Assembly (NCBI GenBank): GCA_002964805.2
Contig: PUDQ02000010.1
Location: 434,001 to 498,000, forward strand
Direction: 5' to 3'
DNA: 64,000 nt
Source of the DNA: Trametes villosa
Lineage: Eukaryota; Basidiomycota; Agaricomycetes; Polyporales; Polyporaceae
The notes under the pieces were generated by a model. The model saw only the letters and a list, made by a program, of their open reading frames with translations. It ran no database searches and was not told the origin of the DNA. Below are positions 56,401 to 64,000 of the stretch, one piece after another (the first letter of the stretch is position 1; each line of letters opens with the position of its first letter). Made by a program: the position numbers and the translations under genes.

Positions 56401-57968
56401 GGTCACATAATGAATATCAGCTGTAAGTGTACAAACGAGAAGGGCGTGCACTCACGAGGAAGGGACTTGCAACGCCAAGCTGGAGGTGGGCATGAGCCAT
56501 CGCGCAGAGAGCCTCTAAAGCTCCTGCGACTAGACAAGTGAAATGATGTCAGCTGCGCCGTACGACATATTCAAATGAGTGGGATCCAGAGCTTAGGTGA
56601 CGCTACGGGCAAGTAACTCGCAGATTAATACGAGCAACCCTTTGGCGGCCCACTTGCTCAAGAGCTGGTTTCCTCACGCGGGTGCGGGCTTAGAAGATGA
56701 TGATTGTGCATATGCGGTACATACGAGTGAGTACCCGCACCACCAGCAAGCACCCCATTCTGCCCGAGGTGGACCCCAACTGTGCGTTGCCCTCCCAAAG
56801 TTCGGAGGACGCGAAAGGGGTGGATCTATCCGTTCGAGCGCATACTTGCACTGGCCTATGCACGAGCAAGCGGCATGCGAACTGAGTATCACTAGAATGG
56901 TGGGAGTGGAACAGGCCCACTGGAAATGGTTACCCTAGCTAGACTCATCTGCGACCACACTTTCTGCACGCCCGTGATCGAGCAAGCCTCGCGTGTTTGC
57001 TTGCGAGCTCGCAAAGAATCCCTCCTCGCCCGCGCTGTTCACCATCATGCCCACGCCCCTCACGCGCTTCTCCGCGCCGCCGCCCAAGGAAGTGGAAGTG
57101 GAAGGCAAGCGAAAGTGGAACTGCGACCCGCCGGCACGTAGTTGCACTTCCACCACCGTGGTGGGTCTCCTTGAGAGCTGGACCCTCGGGTAAGTGATCG
57201 CGATAGTGTTCCACGCGAACGCGCCCTGACGAGATTGTTCTCAACCGAGATACCGGAACGGGCGAGGAACGCCGCCGGCAGTCGGACGCGATACCACAAG
57301 GACCCGCTGATAGCTACACGCGCACTCACCTCCGGCAAACCAGCCAAACCCGACCGTGCGCTTGCCATCTTCGCCCGTGAGGAGCTCGTAGTCGACGAGG
57401 CGCGGGAGGAGCGCGCCCTGCTCGGGGGCGTTTGGGTTCTCGCTCGCAAGGTACTTGGAAAGCAGCTCCATGTTGTAGAGCTGGCCCTTGATGGTGTGCG
57501 AGAACATTAAGTGGGTACGCGGGACGAGTGGTGGCTGAGCGGCGCCATGTGCAGGGGAGCCAGGGGCGGGGAGGGGGTCGGTGAACACCTCGGGGAGGGG
57601 CGTCTCCTTGATGCCGACTATGACATGCGCGGGTTGGAGGGTTGGGTGCAGTTTCGCTCCCGCCTGGAAGACATGCATGAGGAGCGTCTCACGGAGAACA
57701 GGACAGGGCGTACCTTGAGAAAGTCGTCCGAGGTGAATACCCTGCGGTCGCACGGCTGAACGAGGACCTCAACCCCGTCCTTCTCGACGAGTTCATGCAC
57801 GACATCCGGAGTAAGCGGGCATCGTCGTTCCCAAATGCGCGCAGGATCCTCGCGTCGAATACCGACGGTAAGCTTGGCAGCACGAGCAGGTGTGTTGTGA
57901 TAGGCCCGACGGAGGACGGGTCGGAGAGTGAGTTGTGAGCGGCGGAGGACAGTCATGTCGGCATGCAA
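53444..57968 (-). CDS. Bifunctional lysine-ketoglutarate reductase / saccharopine dehydrogenase
   Basis: Read leftward through about ten introns. The N terminus may be a mitochondrial presequence (MTVLRRSQLTLRPVLRRAYH). An AlaDH/PNT-like LKR domain follows: LTVGIRREDPARIWERRCPL, VIVGIKETPLPEVF, THLMFSHTIKGQLYNMELLS, RTVGFGWFAG. After an 800-nt intron come AGALEALCAMAHAHLQLGVA, PSLASIRTVLRDVVGARIAS, VAQGCLDILEDLPVQKIT and GKGRFACVGDISCDVE. The saccharopine dehydrogenase half has KKKVLMLGSGMVAPPAVAEL (Rossmann), MNEIGLDPGIDHCSAMSLLE, SFTSFCGGLPAPECADVPLG and ends RRWRAMEEMV. This is the animal AASS / plant LKR-SDH architecture, which converts lysine plus 2-oxoglutarate through saccharopine to aminoadipate semialdehyde. 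Some internal exon limits are approximate. Confidence 0.82.
56530..57329 (-). other. Unusually long (800-nt) intron in the LKR/SDH gene
   Basis: Donor GTGAGTGCG at 57329 follows GWFAG, and acceptor TTGTCTAG ends at 56530. The phase-1 join G|TC restores GWFAG-V-AGALEAL. Other introns of the gene are about 50-100 nt. The extra 700 nt contains minor ORFs but no recognised element and may be an insertion. Confidence 0.55.
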
Positions 57969-60589
57969 CTAGTGTGAGAGGTGGTGGTGGAAGAGAGGAG
58001 GGCGGGGGCGGGGGAGATTAAGGCGGGGAATAGGGCGCGTACGGTGTGCATGATCCGAGCCGCGGGGAGGAGAACATGACATGTCGGACAAGCGACGATC
58101 GTTGCATGCCGCCGTCCACACTCGTCTTATCCGTCCTCTAACCTCGCCAATTGAGCGAAGCTTCGGGAAGTACGTGCGCATTTGTTGCAAGCATATCGAC
58201 TCGGACTGTCTGGGCATGATAGGATGGTTGAATGGATGGAGAGCAGAGGAGAGTTGCGAGCGCGCTCTTCGCTTGGCAAGCGCCCGCAAGCGCGTCGCGT
58301 ATCCCACGTGATCGATCTTGACTGGCGCCCGTTATCAGCTGCTTCGCTTCAGCGCTTCGAAAGCCTAAAGGCTAACCTCTGACAACGGACATCAGTGAAC
58401 CGGCCATACTTAGTGTAGTGCAGTATATTACACTATAGTTTTCATAATGTCCTATAATGCTAGTAGTTTTGGATGGCAAGCTACCATCCAGTGGCCAGTG
58501 GTGTTAGTACGCAACAACACACCGGCGCTCTCTACAATTCCCAATCATACCGGCCCCGGCGCTATAACTCCCAATCATATCGGGCGGGAGCCCTGTAGTA
58601 CGATGTAATCTCGCCGCCTGGGACTATAGCGCATGGCTCACCTTACTGGTACTACTAGCAGCGGTACACACCGGTTTCTAGCTTCGCTTTTCACTCAGCT
58701 CACACGGCATAATGACAAACGAACAAATATATTAGGGAAACTACTACAATGCACCACGGTATATATACATGTGTAGGATCTAAGCCGATGCTGGGCAGCA
58801 CGGGGCGGGAGGGAAGGGCGAGAGAGATGGGGGAGAGCCGGGGGAGAGAGCCGGGGGCGAGAGACGGGGGTGAGCGCGCCACCAGCATTCGGGTTTACAC
58901 AAGCGAAGAGACAACTCACCGGCATTTGATCAAACACATGACGGCCTCAGCGGCGCATGTCACCGTCAACGTGAGCCTTGAGAAATCCAAGTTAGTACAG
59001 GCCCGCCTAAAGGAAGTCATTTGCGCACCTGTTGTGACGCGATTCCCGAGCACCGGTAGACGCAACCTGTCAATGAAAGTCAGAGTCCTCGGGGTGCGTC
59101 AGCAGTGCGCGAATATGCGCGTTAGGGGTGAGGTTCGCAAGTGTATGCGTGCATACACACATCTCGGCTGAAGGACTGACCTGGACTACAGGAAGTCAGG
59201 GAGGTGGGTCGATAGAGGAGGCGACGATGGTGGTAGGTAGTCAGGAGAGATAGCTAAGAAGCACCCGTTTATGTAGGCTTAGGGCGAAGGGGAAGGTGTT
59301 TGAAACCCCGCTGAGCAGGGGATGGCCCGGAAGCCGGAAGCGCTGTCTCATCGGGCTCTCGAGGGAAACAACTGTAAACAGTCTTTCATCGTTTTGAGCG
59401 ACGGTAGGAGGCTGGGAAACGCAGGCCCTGCACCGATTGCTTAGATTATCCAGTGTTTCCTTATAGACGGTTGACTCCGGCAACCGCTTGAACATTGACC
59501 ACTGATCAAGCTACATAGCAAGCGGCCAGTGCCCGGCGGGCGTCGGACACGCAATTTGAATATACAATCTCTTTGAACGGTCCCGCCGCGACGCATAGTA
59601 GTGTCCGGCCGCGGTGTAAACCCGTATGAACCTCTACTGGCACGCAGGCTTGTCAATATGTGAGTAGAAAATCAGGGTTTGTGATGTATTTCATTACAGT
59701 ACACAGTCGTCTGAGCCGGGGTGAGGTAGAGGCTGATAGCACCTCGCCCGATACGCTTGTAAGTTACAGCCACCCGGACGGTGCGATGGGATACTACAGG
59801 GGGCGGTCGGCGCCTGTCTGTACGATTGGCGCTGACAGTGCGCTATCGCACTCATCGCGCACTGTAGTGCACTGTACTGAAGCTCCCCGTTTGCTGATGG
59901 ATGTACGTCGCGGAATACGAATCGCCTGCTTCAGCTCAGATGTACTTTCGATATACGGTGAGCTATGCAGACCTGGGAGGAACTATACACCCGAGCCAGA
60001 AAGCTCGCTCGTTCATAACTTCAGCTCTATCTCCAGCGAAGCGCTCACGACGAGTGTGCGGGATGTTTAGGTCGTGGTGAGTGCTTCATATTCATTAAAG
60101 CGTGGCGTCGACTGTAAACAGTGGATACGGTGGGATAGAAATGCGTATCTCCATAGGTTTTTGTATTCGGTGCGCGGGGTAGCCCTATAATACCGCTCCT
60201 TACTGGCCGAGAAATAGGCGCCCGTCGGCGACGGCTCCGCACACATGCCAAGGACTATAGAAAGCTGTATTCATATTGACCAGGAAATATAGAAGAACCG
60301 GATCACACAAATGCACGAAGGGAAGGAAGGCAGAAGGGGCTGGCCAAGACCCCTTCTGCCGCCCTCCCCGCCGTGCAGCCGCGCGAACCAGTGTTACATA
60401 GGGAGAAGTACTACAGCACTGTACAAGCCAGGCGATACAGCAGGAGACGCAGTCGGGAAATGAATGAGAAGGTGGACCAGGACTGGAGAGAAGAGGAAGA
60501 GAGTGTCAGACTTGGAGGGTATAGGGACCTACTGACTCGGCAGGGGTATAGGAGACGTTAGTACGACTCAATCACTCCAAGCGAAGGAG
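57969..60589. other. 2.6-kb stretch without a recognisable gene
   Basis: It includes the upstream region of the LKR/SDH gene. Near 58525-58590 a short direct repeat occurs (CGGCGCT..AACTCCCAATCATA twice). At 58795-58870 there is a purine-rich GGGGGAGAGCC repeat. ORFs of 136-140 aa at 58749-59171 and 59660-60070 show no family features. Confidence 0.4.
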
Positions 60590-61265
60590 CTACTCACACG
60601 TTGCGGAGGCGCGGGGACAAGGATCAAACGACCCCCATCCCCGCGCCGAAGGAGACGACAGCTAGGGTGACCACGCAGAAGAGAGGGCGCCATCTCTCTC
60701 CTACGCAGTGTTCCCGACCGTCGCCCCACGCCCAGCCGCATCCACCACAAACGATCTGCGCGGTGATGAGAAAGAATCAGCGTCTGTGTCATGATGAGCA
60801 GATAATACGTACGATGGGTTCTTCGCGGCCTCGCGCAGCTTCCTGATTTACAGCTGCAGGGAGTTAGATGCTCACGCAAAGAGACGGACCACAAGAAGTG
60901 GAGCATACTTCCCTCGCCTTGCCCGGGAGGCTGACCTCCCAGGCGACCTATAGCAAGCTGGTATGTACGAGCTGTCAGAACTATCCAACCGCTCGGAGAG
61001 AAGAACAAACTTACTTGTCGGAGTGGCGCGAGGACAGGAGTCAGATGACCCCTGCCCCCGCGCCGACGGGGACGACAGCCAGGGCAACCGCGCAGGAGAG
61101 AGGGCGCCATCTCTCTTCTGCACAGCGTTTCCGGCCGTCGCCCCCACACCTACCACGTCCATATCCTGTTGGCGGTGGAGATGTGCGACCGTTAGCGTGT
61201 GTAATAGTAAGAACGGACACAACGTACGATGTCTACGTAGCAGGCTTGCGGAGCTGGCTGAGAAG

Positions 61266-61454
61266 TTAGATGTTCACGCGAGGAGACGATCCGCAGGAAA
61301 CCGAGCATACTTCCGTGGCATTGTCAGGGCGGCTGACATCACGGGGTGATCCAAGCCCTCCGTCAACCGCGCTGACGCCGACTTCCAAGTCCCGCCCCCG
61401 GAGGGGCAGGACGAGTACCTGCGGGAGGGGAGGGAATGTAGAAGACGTCAGCAC
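61266..61454 (-). other. Exon-like cassette B1 (right arm)
   Basis: A 62-codon frame runs VLVLPLRGRDLEVGVSAVDG, then GGLGSPRDVSRPDNATEVC, matching the left-arm cassette at amino-acid level. A CCCGCAG acceptor precedes it. Function unknown. Confidence 0.4.
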
Positions 61455-62073
61455 TGTTCAGACCGCTCATGAAGTCAGAGCACTCACTTCTCGGACTTGT
61501 GCGAGGGAAGGGGCCCGAAGACCCCCGCCCCCGCTCCGACGGAAGACGACGCCCGGAGGTTACTGCTTCGGGGAGAGAGAGGGCGCCATCTCTCCCCTAA
61601 CAGGTCCCCTCCGTTTGCCGCCCACCGAACCCCCACCCTCTACGCCCACCATCCCCCTGCCGCGTTCCTACAGAAGGCGTGTACCTGTCAGTACGAGTGG
61701 ATGGGGGCACGACAGCGGGCACATACCATCGGGTCGCCGAACGTTCGAGGCCGTCTTGCGCTGTCTTGATAGCGAAGTACCTGTAGGCTGTGGGAGCAAA
61801 GAATGGGCAGGACACCGTCGATTGAGCGCGCGGGGGGTTCATGGTCCCGGATGGGCTCCCCCGGTTGCTCGATGTCCTACGGTCAGCCTCCCTCTCCCCA
61901 AGGCCAGCCGGGCCCGGGGGACCCGTTTTTGTCGTCCAAGTCGAGGTCCGGGTCCTGGTCTTGACTGCGCGCGCGACGTCGAAAGCTAGCTGTGAACAAA
62001 AACGAACACGAAACCCGACACCGACTCTGCAACCGACGCCCTCCGCCTCTGGATGGTATGGGGTATCAGTCAT

Positions 62074-62448
62074 TCAAGCACGCTCAGCAGAGAGCGTACC
62101 GCGGTAGACGATGGAGTGGCGCCGCTGTGCCGCCTTCAGCGACACCAACTTGAACGTGAAGTTCGCGCCGCCGTCGACGAGAGGGCGGTAGTCCTTGCCG
62201 AGGAGGGGCTCGCCGCGGTTGCGGGGCTTGACGTGCGGCTGGCCACGCACGAGCAAGCACTGGCCCTTGGCGGTGAAGTCGGCGTCGGAGTCGGCGGCGG
62301 CGGCGGGGAGGGGGAGGGCGAACGGGAGGGGAGGGACCGGGGGGCGTTGGGAGGGGGCGGCCTTCGGCTTGGGAGGGGGGGAGCGGAGCGTCCGGCGCTC
62401 GGCGGGGGTGATGAAGCGGGTGGAGGGGGCGAACTGGATGGAGGGCAT
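62074..62448 (-). CDS. Hypothetical 124-aa protein, right-arm copy
   Basis: Starts MPSIQFAPSTRFITPAERRT and ends RHSIVYRGTLSAERA. It is three residues longer than the copy at 49623-49988, owing to FA and AA insertions with a small compensating difference in the Pro/Ala-rich middle. The conserved C-terminal part reads YRPLVDGGANFTFKLVSLKA. No domain recognised. Both copies remain intact. Confidence 0.7.
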   Translation of the reverse strand: MPSIQFAPSTRFITPAERRTLRSPPPKPKAAPSQRPPVPPLPFALPLPAAAADSDADFTAKGQCLLVRGQPHVKPRNRGEPLLGKDYRPLVDGGANFTFKLVSLKAAQRRHSIVYRGTLSAERA

Positions 62449-62583
62449 AGTTGGCTGTGCGGTTAGGCGGGGCGTGGCTATGGTGGGGGTGTGGGGGAGA
62501 GTGTAGGTGAGAGCCGGAAGTGGGTGGAGGCGGGTTGATATAGCGGCGGGTATTGCAATCGAGGCTGAGGATATCCAGCGAGA

Positions 62584-63188
62584 GACTTCCGTTTTCAGCC
62601 GGCTGTCCGTCGGTTCTGCGACGTCGGAGTTTCTTTCTGGGCAGCCTCTATGCAGGGCGCGAGGAGCCGTGCTAGTTCAGGCGAGTGCACGTACAGCCCA
62701 ATTGCGGAGCGCGGTAGATAGGACGAAACATTCGCGTTGAGCACAACACTGACAACGCGGTTGCTGTACGGACCAGCCAATGAACGTCTTCACGTCTACG
62801 ATGCTCTCGGTGCCTGTTCATAACTCAGAGCGGGTGTTCCAACGCAGCACAAGAGCGAGGATTGCAAGGCGCACCTGCTGAATCCCGTGGGCATTCGTAA
62901 GTGGCACTAAGCGTGCAGTCGTGTGGTCGAGCTGATGTGGTACGCGCTGCTACATGCCAGCAGGGTCCCTCGAGGTGGTTAGACGAGCGTTGAGGGAAAG
63001 AGAATGAGTATATGCGTGGATCTGTAGGCCCCGCCTGCTTGAGTGACGCTTCTGAAGGTGCGCTCCCTTAACACGCCTCCGCACCACCGCAGTCCCTCGT
63101 AGATATAAAAAACAGCAATATATCATACACACACCTCACAGTACACAGAAATCTAGAGGAAAACAAACACGAGCGGAAACAGCACGCA
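62584..63188. other. Intergenic, no gene recognised
   Basis: Contains the promoter side of the right-arm small gene (transcribed leftward) and the 3' UTR of the MRG-like gene. Nothing else is supported. Confidence 0.35.
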
Positions 63189-63782
63189 TCACGAGCGGGA
63201 GATGTTCTGGTACGCGATGCTCGCGCTCTCGTACTCGGGCGCGAATATCCGGTTCTTCTCGTTCGCCATCCACCTGCGGTACCATGTCAGTATTGCGTGG
63301 GACTGACGAGGGAGAGAGGAGAGGGGATACGCACTGTAGGAGCTCGTTGACGTATTCCCGGAGCAGCCCGACCGACTCCCCGTCCATCGAGGAGCTCGCG
63401 ACCATCTGCGGCAGGCTCACTACCACCCCATCCGCAAATCACGGCATGTCAGCGTCCAGTCTTATTCGCACCCCATGAAGAAAGCGCCTCGCGACGCAAG
63501 CGCACACCGACGCGAACAGGGGGGAAGCGACCACGAAAGCGAAAGAAGGGGAAAGGGGAGACGCACCGAGCATGCGCAAGAAGTGCTCCGCGCCGTAGAT
63601 CGCGCTCATCTCCTTCTCGGTCCCGACGACGACCGCCGGGCCGGTGACGAACTTCTTGCGGACCTCGGCGTACTGCGGGCGCTCGAAGCGGTAGAGCAGG
63701 TTCGCGCCGAGCGCGCGGTCGAAGTACGTCTGCAGCCCGGCGGTTATTGTGGGCAGGAGCACTTTCGGGTCTTTGAGTCTAG
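63189..63782 (-). CDS. MRG15/Eaf3-like protein, C-terminal exons (partial)
   Basis: Three exons read leftward. 63782-63567 encodes VLLPTITAGLQTYFDRALGA, LLYRFERPQYAEVRKKF and IYGAEHFLRML. 63419-63335 encodes VSLPQMVASSSMDGESVGLL. 63273-63189 encodes WMANEKNRIFAPEYESASIA and YQNISRS, stop TGA. Introns are 147 nt (63420-63566) and 61 nt (63274-63334), with frame-preserving joins. These are MRG-domain motifs; MRG proteins anchor the Rpd3S deacetylase and NuA4 acetyltransferase complexes and read H3K36 methylation through an N-terminal chromodomain. The preceding exons (start of the MRG domain and chromodomain) were not recognised in 63783-64000 and are presumably beyond the edge, or the gene is truncated. 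Confidence 0.8.
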
Positions 63783-64000
63783 GGGAGGGGGTGAGTGAGT
63801 GTGAGTAGGATGCTAGGTGCCGGCTAAGGGCGAAGGGTTGTGGGAAGAAAAGTATATGGGGAGGGTGTACCGCAGACGGGGCAGGGAGGGGGTACTGTGG
63901 AGGTGGGTATATGCGGCATATACTCGCTCATCGGGGCCAACACCCGTGGCGACTTCTAGAGCGCCGGGTCATCGCCTCGTCGTGCGTTGCACGTTTGCCA

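Larger units (their letters stand above)
60590..62583. repeat. Right arm of the large inverted duplication
   Basis: Reverse complement of about 49493-51050. From its outer end leftward it contains the small gene, then cassettes C1 (about 61497-61640), B1 (about 61270-61440), C2 (about 61020-61170), B2 (about 60860-60960) and C3 (about 60595-60740). All C cassettes share GAGAGATGGCGCCCTCTCT and end at a GTAAGT/GTGAGT donor. The additional B-C unit makes this arm about 400 bp longer than the left one. Confidence 0.85.

Noticed and set aside
57060..57449. Minus-strand 129-codon ORF across the LKR/SDH intron
   Set aside because: It overlaps the coding exon in another frame and the long intron, and has no family features.

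Overview
The window looks like nuclear DNA of a filamentous basidiomycete, most likely an Agaricomycete. Genes are broken by many short (about 45-65 nt) GT..AG introns. The coding content is typically fungal: a PEX1 fragment, a PTC7-type phosphatase, a bifunctional saccharopine-pathway enzyme, an MRG-domain protein and F-box-like paralogues. Transposable elements of several classes are packed between the genes. No bacterial, organellar or CRISPR signals were seen.

Layout. 1-2980 (-) is the 5' part of a tuberin (TSC2)-like gene that runs off the left edge. 3733-4316 (-) is a small coiled-coil gene with a cluster of ACGCGT boxes upstream. 5579-5863 holds nested foldback sequences, and a tRNA-Gly(GCC) lies at 6043-6113 (-). 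6462-10653 (+) is an intron-rich Crypton (tyrosine-recombinase transposon) gene, followed by a small spliced ORF. 12292-13371 is a TA-flanked element with 80-bp terminal inverted repeats. 13609-19781 is a complete, very young Ty1/copia element on the minus strand; its leader carries a nested hAT-like MITE. 20005-30564 is a Ty3/gypsy chromovirus with a 2.6-kb foldback where gag should be, and an extra 3' ORF. Nearly the whole element is tiled with short perfect hairpins, which I consider the most unusual signal in the window.

30565-33400 has no recognisable gene. 33400-35128 is a 5'-truncated PEX1, followed by a PTC7-type PP2C (35546-37741), a hypothetical protein (38470-40683) and an aldehyde dehydrogenase (41094-43263). 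Next is a tandem duplication of an ALDH-tail plus F-box-like module (to 49020). From 49493 to 62583 a pair of inverted arms carry near-identical 121/124-aa genes and exon-like cassettes. Between the arms lie an APH-type kinase gene and a bifunctional lysine-ketoglutarate reductase/saccharopine dehydrogenase gene. The right edge carries the 3' end of an MRG15/Eaf3-like gene.

The host genes do not form an evident pathway cluster; they look like ordinary housekeeping and regulatory loci. The accessory content is dominated by transposons and segmental duplications. All exon joins were read by eye from splice signals and frame continuity and have not been checked by alignment.
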